Part shown: positions 45,083-53,875 of the stretch, piece by piece
Numbering within the stretch: position 1 is the stretch's first letter
Layout of the letters: the number at the start of each line of letters is the position of its first letter
NCBI RefSeq assembly: GCF_050434145.1
Contig: NZ_JBNPVX010000016.1
Location: 1 to 60,810 of the forward strand
From: JAISST01 sp050434145
GTDB lineage: Bacteria > Fusobacteriota > Fusobacteriia > Fusobacteriales > Fusobacteriaceae
DNA: 60,810 nucleotides
Direction: 5' to 3'
Position numbers and translations under genes: made by a program
The notes under the pieces: model-generated
What the model was told of the DNA's origin: nothing
The model's database searches: none
The model's input: only the letters and a program-made list of their open reading frames with translations

Positions 45083-45757
45083 TTATCTTGCCTCATCAGG
45101 AATAACATTAATGTCATAATCAAATGCTATTTTTCTTTCCAAAATTTCATCATTCAATTCAAGATAGAAATTCTTTCCATATTCATATCCCGCTACTAAA
45201 GGCACGGTTCCTGAAAATATAACACAATTATCAACAGGACCACCTAGACTCTTCTTTAATTCATCCAGTATTTCTTCTACAGAAATTATATCTGCTAATG
45301 TTCCTATTTGATAATCTTTAGAATCAGATTTTGCACTTAATTTAATTTTTGAAAAATGATCTTTTATTTCTTCATATTCCCATATTTCATAACTAATGGG
45401 TTTCAAGCATATTTGTTTTGCTTTAGGGACACTTATTGCTTCCAATTCTCTGTCACTATGGTCACTTCCAAGTCCAATATAAATTTTAGAATTTTTTATT
45501 ATTATTACAAATTCACATTCACCTGATGTTTTCTCACAAACAAAGTATAAATTTTTATCTTGTGTTAGTATTTCCTTTGATACTTCAAATACAGTAGGTA
45601 TTTTTTTTGGTGGTGCAACATTTAATTGTTCTTCAAGTTCTTTGATGTGTTCGTAAATTTTTTCTTTATTACTTCCTGAGTATCCTACTACATATACATG
45701 CTCTGGTATAAGATTCAATTCTTCATTTCCTTTTTTATTCACTATATTAAACTTCAT
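45083..45757 (-). CDS. DUF2848 (fumarylacetoacetate-hydrolase-like) protein
   Basis: The 224-residue product shows the DUF2848 landmarks: VYVVGYSGSNKEKIYEHI, YIGLGSDHSDRELEAISVPKAKQICLKP-like (here SDHSDRELEAISV), YQIGTLADIISVEEIL and VIFSGTVPLVAGYEYG. The fold is expected to be that of fumarylacetoacetate hydrolases, metal-dependent enzymes acting on acyl-pyruvates or related acids. The substrate is unknown. It is coupled to the transporter downstream, so the pair may import and break down one organic acid or amide. AGGAGG precedes the start. Confidence 0.8.
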   Translation of the reverse strand: MKFNIVNKKGNEELNLIPEHVYVVGYSGSNKEKIYEHIKELEEQLNVAPPKKIPTVFEVSKEILTQDKNLYFVCEKTSGECEFVIIIKNSKIYIGLGSDHSDRELEAISVPKAKQICLKPISYEIWEYEEIKDHFSKIKLSAKSDSKDYQIGTLADIISVEEILDELKKSLGGPVDNCVIFSGTVPLVAGYEYGKNFYLELNDEILERKIAFDYDINVIPDEAR

Positions 45758-45784
45758 TTTTTCCTCCTAAAATTTGGTATTTTG

Positions 45785-46095
45785 GTTGTTGCTAAACTAT
45801 TTTTTACTTGTAAAATTCATATTTTTATTATTTTCTAATTCTTCTTCTCCCACAGCTTCACTATGCTCAGCTACTGTTGAGAGTTGAGAGTGCCTTGCTA
45901 TCCAGTTAGGAAAATGAATGTCTTAGACATGATATTTTACTTATGTGGATAGTATGTCGGTGATGCCAGCGAACATAGAGAACCACAAGCAGTGGCTCAG
46001 TGCTTTACGAGGCTTGCCATAGACTACTCAAAAACTGTTGTGACTATTAAATCTAGTTAAAAACTATAGAGAAAATCATATTTGCTACTAAAGTA
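45785..46095 (-). repeat. MITE-like leader repeat, copy C, with nested palindromic element
   Basis: The left part (GTTGCTAAACTATTTTTTAC, TGTAAAATTCAT, ATTCTTCTTC, CACAGCTTCACTATGCTCAGCT) follows copies A and B closely. The right end (GAGAAAATCATATTTGCTACT) matches the right end of copy A. It is longer than the others because a palindromic element (45898-45990) of a different family lies inside it. As with A and B, it stands directly upstream of a ribosome binding site, here that of the DUF2848 gene. No gene lies in the 45758-46153 gap. The right boundary is approximate. Confidence 0.6.
45898..45990 (-). repeat. Composite palindromic element, copy at 45.9 kb (inverted)
   Basis: The 55-bp hairpin 45898-45952 opens with CTATCCA and closes with TGGATAG, around an inner ATGTC..GACAT stem. 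On its right TATGTCGGTGATGCCAGCGAACA is the GC-rich module. Relative to most copies in the 57-60 kb zone it lies in the opposite orientation: TTTTACTTATGTGGATAG is identical to the reverse complement of the left arm at 58145-58162. Confidence 0.7.
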
Positions 46096-46153
46096 ATTCG
46101 ATACCATAATTAACAATAATTATATTTTTATATGATAAATCTCTACATCAATT

Positions 46154-46930
46154 TTAATATAAATTTTCCTTTCTATCTCTGAAAACATTTATACTATTTC
46201 TGATTCCTTTTATAATAGATAAATCTACTTCACCAGTTTTTATCCCACAAATATCATCTGGTACTACAACATATTCTCCCCATGGGTCTATAATACTGCT
46301 GTGACCGCCAAATTTCATATCTCCTGCTTCACCTAAACTATTGGTACATACTACAAACATTTGATTTTCTATTGCTCTTGCTCTATTTAGAGTATCCCAA
46401 TGCATTGTTCTCTTGTCTGGCCAAGCTGCAGGTAAGAAAAAAACTTCAATATTTTCTAGTGCATTTCTTCTTATCCATTCTACAAATCTTATGTCATAAC
46501 AAATACTTAATCCACATTTTACACCATCTAGATAAAATATACATAATTTATTGCCTGATTTGAAAACATTATGCTCTCCAGAAGGGGAAAATAGGTGTAC
46601 CTTGTTATATAAGGCAATTTCTTTCCCAGTCCTATCAAATATAAATGAAGTATTATAAAGCTCTTCACCAACTAAGTTGGCAACAGATCCCCCCACAATA
46701 TTTACGTTAAACTCCTTTGACAATGAAGACAGTAATTTTCTCGTTCTCTCTCCATTTAAATCAGCTAATTCTTTTACATTTTTTGGAAAAAAAGATGTAT
46801 TCCACATTTCTGGTAATACTATTACATCAGGATTTTCTTTGGTTGATTCCCTGATTTCTTGCTCAATCATGTTATAATTCTTATTTACATCACCTAAAAT
46901 AAGCTTTGGTTGAATTAAAGATATTTTCAT
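46154..46930 (-). CDS. Carbon-nitrogen hydrolase (nitrilase superfamily, YafV/omega-amidase-like)
   Basis: The 258-residue product has the Glu-Lys-Cys catalytic triad: Glu in VIVLPEMWNTSFF, Lys in YNKVHLFSPSGEH and Cys in LSICYDIRFVEW (about residue 140). AAWPDKRTMHWDTLNRARA is typical of the omega-amidase-like branch, which hydrolyses 2-oxo-acid amides. I start at ATG 46930 because AAGGAGGA is correctly spaced; an ATG eight codons earlier lies upstream of that site. The palindrome TGGTATACCA (46944-46953) just ahead of the ribosome binding site fits the operator pattern of FadR-type GntR proteins. Confidence 0.85.
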   Translation of the reverse strand: MKISLIQPKLILGDVNKNYNMIEQEIRESTKENPDVIVLPEMWNTSFFPKNVKELADLNGERTRKLLSSLSKEFNVNIVGGSVANLVGEELYNTSFIFDRTGKEIALYNKVHLFSPSGEHNVFKSGNKLCIFYLDGVKCGLSICYDIRFVEWIRRNALENIEVFFLPAAWPDKRTMHWDTLNRARAIENQMFVVCTNSLGEAGDMKFGGHSSIIDPWGEYVVVPDDICGIKTGEVDLSIIKGIRNSINVFRDRKENLY

Positions 46931-47089
46931 TTTTGTCCTCCTTTGGTATACCATATATATAATACCGTTTAATTTTTATTTTGTCAATATCTTTTTTTGT
47001 TAATAAATATCAAAAATCGTCCTATTTATACTTTCATTGTTTATAAATAGAACTATCAAATATTTTGAAATTTATTTTACAAAAAAAAA

Positions 47090-47110
47090 TGACAGGATTT
47101 TATCCTATCA
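47090..47110 (-). terminator. Terminator of proS
   Basis: TGATAGGAT pairs with ATCCTGTCA around a 3-nt loop (one G-T pair). On the minus strand it is followed by nine Ts, 15 bases beyond the proS stop codon. Confidence 0.85.
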
Positions 47111-47124
47111 CATTTTTCTTTTTT

Positions 47125-48837
47125 CTAATATATTGCTATTAATTCTTTTATTTTGCTCAATATTTCATTAGAAGAAATTTCTAATGTTTCACCTGTTCTT
47201 CTAATTTTTACTTCCACTATTCCTTCACTAGATTTCTTTCCAACCACCACTTTAATTGGAAATCCAATCAAATCTGCATCTTTAAATTTAAACCCTGGTC
47301 TCTCATCTCTATCATCCAGCATTGTATCAATATTTTCTTTTTCCAAACTTTTATAAATTTCTTCAGCTAATTTTACCTGTACTTCATCTTTCATATTGGC
47401 AGGAATCACATCTACAACATATGGTGCTATTACACTTGGCCAAATTATCCCATTCTCATCATTATTTTGCTCAATGGCTGCAGCCAAAGTTCTAGATACT
47501 CCTATTCCATAACACCCCATTATTATAGGATGACTTTTCCCGTTTTCATCTAGGAATGTAGCATTCATTGCCTTTGAATATTTATCGCCCAATTTAAAAA
47601 TATGTCCTGTCTCTATCCCTCTAGCACTATGTAACTTCCCTTGACAACGAGTACATTCTTCTCCAGATTTTGCCATGCGAACATCTGCAACAATATCAGC
47701 CTTATAGTCTCTATCATAATTTACATTTTTATAGTGATAATCAACTTCATTTCCACCAGTTATTTGATTTTTTATGCTTAAGATTGTTTTGTCTGCTATT
47801 ATTTTTATTTTTTTATTTTCTTGCATATATGGACCAATAAATCCTTTTGTAAGATTATTAGATTTTATTTCATCTTCTGTTAATAGTTCCACTGCTACTG
47901 CATCTATGGCATTTTTCAACTTTATTTCATTTATCTCATAGTCTCCTCTTATTAGAACCATGTATATATCATCTGTTCCCATATCTTTATATAACATTGA
48001 TTTTACAGTAGTTTCGATTGGTTCATTTAAAAAATTGGCTACGTCTTCTATTTTTTCTACTCTAGGAGTATGTACTAATTCTGGGGTCAACATATCTATA
48101 GAGGTAAGGGTAGGATTCGCCTTGCTCACTGCACTTTCTATATTAGATGCATAATCACAAGTATCACAATATAATATTTCATCTTCCCCAGACTCTGCAA
48201 GGACATGAAATTCTCTGGAACCGCTTCCACCTATTGCACCAGAATCTGCTTCTACAGACCTAAACTTTAGCCCACATCTATTAAATATTCTTTCATATGT
48301 ATCTTTCATATTGTTAAATTCATCATCTAAAGATTCAGCATTAGCATGAAAAGAATAAGCGTCTTTCATTAAAAACTCTCTTCCTCTCATCAATCCAAAT
48401 CTAGGTCTTCTTTCATCTCTAAATTTAGTTTGTATTTGATAAAGATTCATAGGCAAAGCTTTGTAAGAAGCAAGATCATTTCTGATTAAATCAGTGATTA
48501 CTTCTTCATGAGTAGGCCCCAGAGCAAATTGTCTCTCATGTCTGTCTTCTACTCTCATCAACTCTGGTCCCATTACATTCCATCTTCCACTTTCTGCCCA
48601 AAGTTCAGCAGGTTGTAATACTGGCATGAATATTTCGTTGGCACCTGATCTATCCATTTCTTCTCTTACAATTTTTTCAACTTTTTTTAATGCTCTTAAT
48701 CCCAGTGGTAGATATGTGTATATTCCACTGGCTAATTTTTTTATCATACTTCCTCTTAACATGAGTATATGACTTATTACTTCGGCTTCTTTTGGCGTTT
48801 CTTTTAAGGTTTTTATATAACTTTTGCTAAATCTCAC
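47125..48837 (-). CDS. proS: Prolyl-tRNA synthetase
   Basis: The 570-residue class II enzyme has the bacterial (long) architecture with an editing (INS) domain between motifs 2 and 3. Visible are MRFSKSYIKTLKETPKEAEV at the start, GSGSREFHVLAE, the editing region near VEKIEDVANFL, and motif 3 in MGCYGIGVSRTLAA. I choose GTG 48837 because GGAGG lies nine bases upstream and the family begins MRxS. An in-frame GTG at 48846 would be in contact with the ribosome binding site. No T-box leader is present. Confidence 0.95.
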   Translation of the reverse strand: MRFSKSYIKTLKETPKEAEVISHILMLRGSMIKKLASGIYTYLPLGLRALKKVEKIVREEMDRSGANEIFMPVLQPAELWAESGRWNVMGPELMRVEDRHERQFALGPTHEEVITDLIRNDLASYKALPMNLYQIQTKFRDERRPRFGLMRGREFLMKDAYSFHANAESLDDEFNNMKDTYERIFNRCGLKFRSVEADSGAIGGSGSREFHVLAESGEDEILYCDTCDYASNIESAVSKANPTLTSIDMLTPELVHTPRVEKIEDVANFLNEPIETTVKSMLYKDMGTDDIYMVLIRGDYEINEIKLKNAIDAVAVELLTEDEIKSNNLTKGFIGPYMQENKKIKIIADKTILSIKNQITGGNEVDYHYKNVNYDRDYKADIVADVRMAKSGEECTRCQGKLHSARGIETGHIFKLGDKYSKAMNATFLDENGKSHPIIMGCYGIGVSRTLAAAIEQNNDENGIIWPSVIAPYVVDVIPANMKDEVQVKLAEEIYKSLEKENIDTMLDDRDERPGFKFKDADLIGFPIKVVVGKKSSEGIVEVKIRRTGETLEISSNEILSKIKELIAIY

Positions 48838-48925
48838 TACACTCACCCTCCAAAATACAAAACTTATTGATATATTTTATCACATTAAACTCTTTTTTTA
48901 TATTTTTTTTTAATATTTATAAATA

Positions 48926-50290
48926 TTATATAGTCACATCTTTTATCCATTTCATTGATTTATATCTGAATATTCCTATGCCCAATTTAATTACTTCACT
49001 AAATTCTGCCAAAATAACAACCTGATATAATGGTAATTTTAAATATGTTCCTAAAAATGCTATCGGAACTGCAAAACACCAGAGTGGAACAGTATCAGCT
49101 AAAAAAGCAATCTTTGTATCTCCACCTGCTCTAAATAAACCTATTAAAATTGACCAATTAATCATTTTGAAGAATACAACAAACCCAAAAATTCTCATTG
49201 CCTGCAACGCAAGAGCAGCAACATCATCTGGCAATCCATATAATTTCACTATTAAATGTGCACTAGATTGTATTGTTACCACAGATATCATAGCCATTAT
49301 AATTGCCACTTTTAATATTTTTTTTGAGTACTCCTTAACCTTTTTGATATTCCCTTGTCCTATGGTATGACCTATTATCACTGCAGCTGCATTGGATATA
49401 CCCATAAAAACAATAGCTGCTAGAGCATTTACTACCTCTGATATTTGAATTGCAGCAGAAGATTTTGTGCCCAGTCTTGCATAGGCTACAGTAAGACCTA
49501 TAGTTCCCAGTATCCATAATAATTCTGTAAAAAATACAGGAATAGTCCTTTTTATAATTTCTTTAATCAATTCAGAAGATATATTTAAATATTCTTTTAA
49601 TTTACCTTTTAAGTTATAATCTTTTATAGATACAATTAATATAAACATAGTGAGTTCCACTATTCTCGCTATAATAGTAGCTGTGGCTGCTCCCTTTTCT
49701 TCTAATTTTGGAAAACCACCATTTCCATATATCAAGAAATAATTAAAAATGGTATTTATTATTACACCTGTAGCCGAAGCAATCATTGGAACCTTAGTTT
49801 GTCCCATTGCCCTAAATGTGAATCCTATTGCAAAAGAAAGAGAATAAAAATTGTAGCAAAATACTGCACGCCTTAAATAAGATACGCCTATCTTCAGTAC
49901 TTCTGGATCTCTAGTATAAACTGATAATATATTCTCAGCAAACATATAAGCCCCAGTGGAAAATAATAGTCCTATTAAAAAACCAACTCTCACCATCATT
50001 CCAAAGATTTGTTTTATTATCTTAAAATCCCGTTTTCCATAATATTGTGCTATAAATATCCCCATTCCACTATATATTCCAAATAAGCATAAGTCATATA
50101 TCCGATATACATTATTAGCAAAACCTACTGCAGCAATATAGTTTGTTCCCAATCTTCCAATCATAAGATTATCTATAAAGTTTAAAGAAGATGATACAAA
50201 TTGTTGTATCATAAGCGGAATCCCTACTATTAGAAAGGTTTTGTAAAACTCTGATTGTCTTTTACTTTTTGAATGTTGCCTAAATATCAT
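48926..50290 (-). CDS. MATE-family efflux transporter
   Basis: The 454-residue protein has twelve hydrophobic segments in two related halves, each opening with the family pattern (GIPLMIQQFVSSSLNFIDNL and TIPVFFTELLWILGTIGLTV). MATE pumps export cationic drugs or metabolites in exchange for sodium or protons. It is on the same strand as proS, 88 bases upstream of it. The ribosome binding site is weak (GAGGG). Substrate is unknown. Confidence 0.92.
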   Translation of the reverse strand: MIFRQHSKSKRQSEFYKTFLIVGIPLMIQQFVSSSLNFIDNLMIGRLGTNYIAAVGFANNVYRIYDLCLFGIYSGMGIFIAQYYGKRDFKIIKQIFGMMVRVGFLIGLLFSTGAYMFAENILSVYTRDPEVLKIGVSYLRRAVFCYNFYSLSFAIGFTFRAMGQTKVPMIASATGVIINTIFNYFLIYGNGGFPKLEEKGAATATIIARIVELTMFILIVSIKDYNLKGKLKEYLNISSELIKEIIKRTIPVFFTELLWILGTIGLTVAYARLGTKSSAAIQISEVVNALAAIVFMGISNAAAVIIGHTIGQGNIKKVKEYSKKILKVAIIMAMISVVTIQSSAHLIVKLYGLPDDVAALALQAMRIFGFVVFFKMINWSILIGLFRAGGDTKIAFLADTVPLWCFAVPIAFLGTYLKLPLYQVVILAEFSEVIKLGIGIFRYKSMKWIKDVTI

Positions 50291-50376
50291 GATTTCCCTC
50301 GTTTTTATTTATGTATTTTAATTAAAAAATATTATTATGAGTTTGCTTTTCATAAAATTTTATTTCTCATAAAAAA

Positions 50377-50403
50377 GAAGCTTTGCATTAAATACAAAAC
50401 TTC
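50377..50403 (-). terminator. Terminator of the earP-efp unit
   Basis: GAAGTTTTG pairs with CAAAGCTTC (G-T pairs included) around a 9-nt loop. On the minus strand TTTTTT follows, 55 bases after the efp stop codon. Confidence 0.8.
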
Positions 50404-50457
50404 TAAATTTTTCTAAATTATGGTAATTACACTAATAAATATCAATATCTGAAAAAA

Positions 50458-51021
50458 TTATTTTTTAATTCTTTCTACATATTCATTAGTTCTAGTGTCT
50501 ATTTTAATCCATTCACCTTGTTCCACAAATAAAGGAACTTGAACTTCGTATCCTGTATTTATTTTTGCAGGTTTCATCACTTTTCCACTAGTATCCCCTC
50601 TTAATCCTGGCTCTGTATAAATTACTTCTTTTTCTATGAAAGTTGGCAACTCAACAGCAACTGGTGTAGACTCATAATAAATAACATCTAGATTTAATTC
50701 TTCTTCCAAATAATTTAAGGCATCTCCTAAATCTTCTGCTTTAAGTTCCATTTCTTCCCAAGTCTCAGGATTAGAGAAAACATAACTATCCCCATTTTCG
50801 TATGAATATACTGCTTTCACTTTGTCTAGCTTTATATCATCCATTTTTTCATCAGCTTTGTAAACAGCATCACTTATATTACCATTTAACAAATTCTTCA
50901 TTTTAAATTTTACAACTGCAGCATTTCTCCCTGACTTATTATATTCAGCTTTCAAAACCACAAAGGGATCATTCCCTATTTTAATTGTACTTCCTGCTCT
51001 TAATTCTTGAGCAATTTTCAT
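50458..51021 (-). CDS. efp: Elongation factor P (arginine-32 type)
   Basis: EF-P enters the ribosomal E site and rescues stalling at polyproline. The 187-residue protein has the three-domain layout: KOW-like domain 1 beginning MKIAQELRAGSTIKIGNDPF, OB-fold domains 2 and 3, and the C-terminal KIDTRTNEYVERIKK. The tip of the modification loop reads YNKSGRNAAV with arginine at exactly residue 32, the position rhamnosylated by EarP in proteobacteria; lysine would be expected for EpmA-type modification. The ATG overlaps the stop codon of the OYE-EarP gene (ATGA), and the AGGAGG lies inside that gene. Confidence 0.96.
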   Translation of the reverse strand: MKIAQELRAGSTIKIGNDPFVVLKAEYNKSGRNAAVVKFKMKNLLNGNISDAVYKADEKMDDIKLDKVKAVYSYENGDSYVFSNPETWEEMELKAEDLGDALNYLEEELNLDVIYYESTPVAVELPTFIEKEVIYTEPGLRGDTSGKVMKPAKINTGYEVQVPLFVEQGEWIKIDTRTNEYVERIKK

Positions 51022-53147
51022 AACTTACCTCCTAAATAATTATCTATAGTTTGTTTTAATTTAATAGTAAGATTACATTTCTCACAAAGAAAGTTGGAAT
51101 ATTTTTCATTTGCTTCTTTTATTAATTCTAGATTTTTTAAAAAATATCTATAATTCTCTTTTCCTAAAGTCAATGAATTGTTTTCTCTATAATTAAAATC
51201 TACGAATATTTTACCAATCTCTGAACTCATTTCTGAGTATCCATTATTATTTAGAAAATTCGTATATTCATACAAAAAACCATTTAATTTTTCCATGTGA
51301 ATATAATCTTTTTGGCAATATATATGCCAAAGAAATGGCACCCCAGATATAAGACCACGTACAATTGAATCTTCTCCACGTACAAAGTTAAAATCTGCTG
51401 TTTGTATTACCTCTTCATATTCCTCTTGAGATAAAAACTCTTGAAATTTCATTATTATTTTACCATATTTATATTTATTTCCAAAGCCTTTTTTAAATTC
51501 ACCTAAAACTTTTTTTACTGATTCTTGTGTTTTATTCCCCATTAATAGTAATATCGATTCTTCATCTAATCTGTTTAATGATTCTAATAGTGGAATAAAA
51601 TTTTTCTCATAAGTAAATATTGAGCCTTTTAATTTATTTTTATATCCTTCTATGTCACCAAAATATTTTTCTTGATAAAAATCTTTATTTTTATTGACTT
51701 TCTTTTTTATTTTATCTGAAATTAATAATCCACCAGATTCTGGACTAAAACCAGGAATATAGAATATCTTCTTAGTTATTTTAGATGGAATTATTGATTC
51801 TTTTAGATGAAAGTCTTTTGCCCATTGCTCACCAGTTAAATATTCTAAATTTATTATTAATTTAGATTTTTCATAAGCCATTTTTTCATAAGTTTCTGGC
51901 AATTTATACCCAAATGCTTCTATTATTATATCACTTACTGATAAAAACTCTATGTTTTCTTCAAAGTATTTTTCTTTTATACAAATGAAATTTTCCACTT
52001 GTTGATAGTCTACATCTTTAATATTTGGATTAATTGCAATAAATTCTTCTAATTTATTTATAATTATCCTAATATTTAGTTTATTTCCATATGCATTTCT
52101 TAGCTCTTTTGTTAACCTATACACTACTCCAATATCACCAAAGTTATCTATTATTTTACAAAAAATATCTATATTAATTTTTTTAGACTCTACAAAAGCA
52201 GGAGATTTTCTTTTTATAAATTCTTTTCTTGCCTCTGCAATCCAATCTGGTCGCCCTATCATAGCTCTACCCACAGCAACCATTTGGACTAAATCTTGTT
52301 CTACTAGCCAACTTGCTTCTATTTCTTTTTTTATTTTTCTGACTGCAATTACAGGAATATTCACATATTTTCTAATTTCTGTTCCCATAAAAACTACCCA
52401 ATCTAATGGAAAATCTATTGGTACATCAATCTTGGCTTCCTGCTTATACCTTGGATCAGGAACTCCAGAAGAGACATGAAGCAAATCAACTCCCAATGTT
52501 TCCAAATATTTACTTATCTCAATTCCATCTTTAAGTTCTGGTTCATTGCCGCCTAATCTATATCCTAATATAAAATTCTCATCAAATAAATATTTTGTAT
52601 TCTCTATAAGAGACTTAGCAAAATACATTCTTTTTTCAAAACTTCCACCAAATTCATCATTTCTTGTATTTAATATAGATGATGCTAATTGTGATAATAA
52701 ATAACTATGAGCTCCATGAATCTCAATCCCATCAAAACCAGCAGTCTTAGCTCGCCTAAAAGCCACTTCAAATTTGTCCAATATTTTGTATAATCTTTCT
52801 GTGGATATTTCAGATAAATTATGTTTAAAACCTGCATGATGAATCTGTATCATGACTTTTGTATTATACATATGAATTATTTTTGCTATTGAAGATAATC
52901 CATCTGTAAATTTATCATCCCAAATCCCAAGTTGATTATCTCTTAATTTTCCTGACTCTTCCACAGCACAAGCTTCTACTATTATAAGACCAACACCATT
53001 TTTAGCTATTGATTCATACCAATCTAGCAATTTTTGCGTTACAAATCCATCCTTTCCTATCATAGAGAATCTAACTAATGGAGGTAATATTATTCTATTT
53101 TCTATTTTTACATTTCTTATTTTAATTGGATCAAATATAGTTGGCAT
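51018..53147 (-). CDS. earP: Fusion of an old-yellow-enzyme-like flavoprotein and EarP rhamnosyltransferase
   Basis: The 709-residue product has two domains. Residues 1-315 form an OYE/NADH:flavin-oxidoreductase barrel (FDPIKIRNVKIENRIILPPL, QIHHAGF at 101-107, histidines 144 and 147 in EIHGAHSYLLSQ, NTRNDEFGGSFEKRM, VAVGRAMIGRPDW), with a shortened loop after strand 3. Residues about 324-709 are EarP, which adds rhamnose from dTDP-rhamnose to EF-P Arg32: DIFCKIIDNFGDIGVVYRLT (Asp 327, 334, 338), INLEYLTGEQWAKDFH, RGEDSIVRGLISGVPFLWH (Glu 592, Asp 593). The key EarP acidic residues are present. It overlaps efp by four bases, so the substrate is made from the same message. Confidence 0.9.
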   Translation of the reverse strand: MPTIFDPIKIRNVKIENRIILPPLVRFSMIGKDGFVTQKLLDWYESIAKNGVGLIIVEACAVEESGKLRDNQLGIWDDKFTDGLSSIAKIIHMYNTKVMIQIHHAGFKHNLSEISTERLYKILDKFEVAFRRAKTAGFDGIEIHGAHSYLLSQLASSILNTRNDEFGGSFEKRMYFAKSLIENTKYLFDENFILGYRLGGNEPELKDGIEISKYLETLGVDLLHVSSGVPDPRYKQEAKIDVPIDFPLDWVVFMGTEIRKYVNIPVIAVRKIKKEIEASWLVEQDLVQMVAVGRAMIGRPDWIAEARKEFIKRKSPAFVESKKINIDIFCKIIDNFGDIGVVYRLTKELRNAYGNKLNIRIIINKLEEFIAINPNIKDVDYQQVENFICIKEKYFEENIEFLSVSDIIIEAFGYKLPETYEKMAYEKSKLIINLEYLTGEQWAKDFHLKESIIPSKITKKIFYIPGFSPESGGLLISDKIKKKVNKNKDFYQEKYFGDIEGYKNKLKGSIFTYEKNFIPLLESLNRLDEESILLLMGNKTQESVKKVLGEFKKGFGNKYKYGKIIMKFQEFLSQEEYEEVIQTADFNFVRGEDSIVRGLISGVPFLWHIYCQKDYIHMEKLNGFLYEYTNFLNNNGYSEMSSEIGKIFVDFNYRENNSLTLGKENYRYFLKNLELIKEANEKYSNFLCEKCNLTIKLKQTIDNYLGGKL

Positions 53148-53390
53148 CCTTTATATTTCCTTATTATTCTTTATTTTATTCATCTAAATATTTTGCTACT
53201 AATTCTATCATAAAAATTTAATATTTCAAAGATAATTTAGATTTTATATGTTAAATTGATATAAAAATTCATCCCGATTATGTTTTATTTTTTCTTCTTG
53301 CTACATATATCTTTATTTTATTAGTTTATACATAGCGATTTTCTAATTTTTATTGTAGCAAATCATAAAACATTTATGCATGATAACTAA

Positions 53391-53463
53391 TTTTTAACAT
53401 TGCCATTTGCCTTAACAAATAAAGATTTGTTTGGCACCCCTCATGATAAATAATCATTCCTAC
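53391..53463 (-). pseudogene. Remnant homologous to the HEIGH-motif toxin
   Basis: Read on the minus strand the segment gives NDYLS, then GVPNKSLFVKANGNVKN with a stop in between. It closely matches NDYLSGGLPNSSLFVKADDN of the gene at 59395-60084, including at DNA level (AATGATTATTTATCA, TATTTGTTAAGGCA). It is a short duplicated fragment cut off by a palindromic-element module. The adjoining 53148-53390 holds nothing recognisable. Confidence 0.55.
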
Positions 53464-53498
53464 ACTGAAATAACAGAATTAGTATAGTTTACTCCAGT

Positions 53499-53563
53499 CG
53501 CTTCTTATGGCTCATTACTTTGTAATTCGCTTTCAGCACGACATGCTATCCACTTGATTTGCC
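53499..53563 (+). repeat. Composite palindromic element, truncated copy
   Basis: CGCTTCTTATGGCTC (53499-) through CAGCACGACATGCTATCCAC matches the module at 58454-58508 almost base for base. The internal hairpin ATTACTTTGTAAT corresponds to TTCACTTCGTGAA there, with paired changes preserved. Only the left arm of the following 55-bp hairpin is present. Confidence 0.65.
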
Positions 53564-53580
53564 ATTTTCTTCAAAAGTAT

Positions 53581-53860
53581 TCATGCCTGTCCTATCAATA
53601 TGTTCTTCTTCATGTTGTAGTCCAAGTTTACTTCTACTGCAATATTACTTCCTACTGAAAAAATTCCTTCACTTGTATATTTACTACTACTGCTGCCACC
53701 TATATTGAATGACAAGCTTGATGAAAATGGATTCATGGATGACATTAGTGAACTAAATGAGTTCATTGTTGAGTGTGGTACTTCACTCATTGATTGTAAA
53801 TATTATACTGTGCCATTGGAATTAATTACTGCCTTCCCTGCATATAAATTTTTTATTTTT
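53581..53860 (-). pseudogene. Hemagglutinin/CDI protein remnant
   Basis: One open segment (53581-53790, 69 residues) reads SLSFNIGGSSSSKYTSEGIF and then SVGSNIAVEVNLDY, strand-forming sequence like the stalk of filamentous hemagglutinins. Upstream in another frame AGKAVINSNGTV is a typical linker found just before toxin domains in such proteins. Stops and frame changes show decay. No intact toxin is encoded here. Confidence 0.4.
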
Positions 53861-53875
53861 GGTATTAATATATTT

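Noticed and set aside
47125..48925. T-box leader upstream of proS
   Set aside because: Only about 80 AT-rich bases separate proS from the MATE gene; no specifier loop, T-box sequence or antiterminator could be found.
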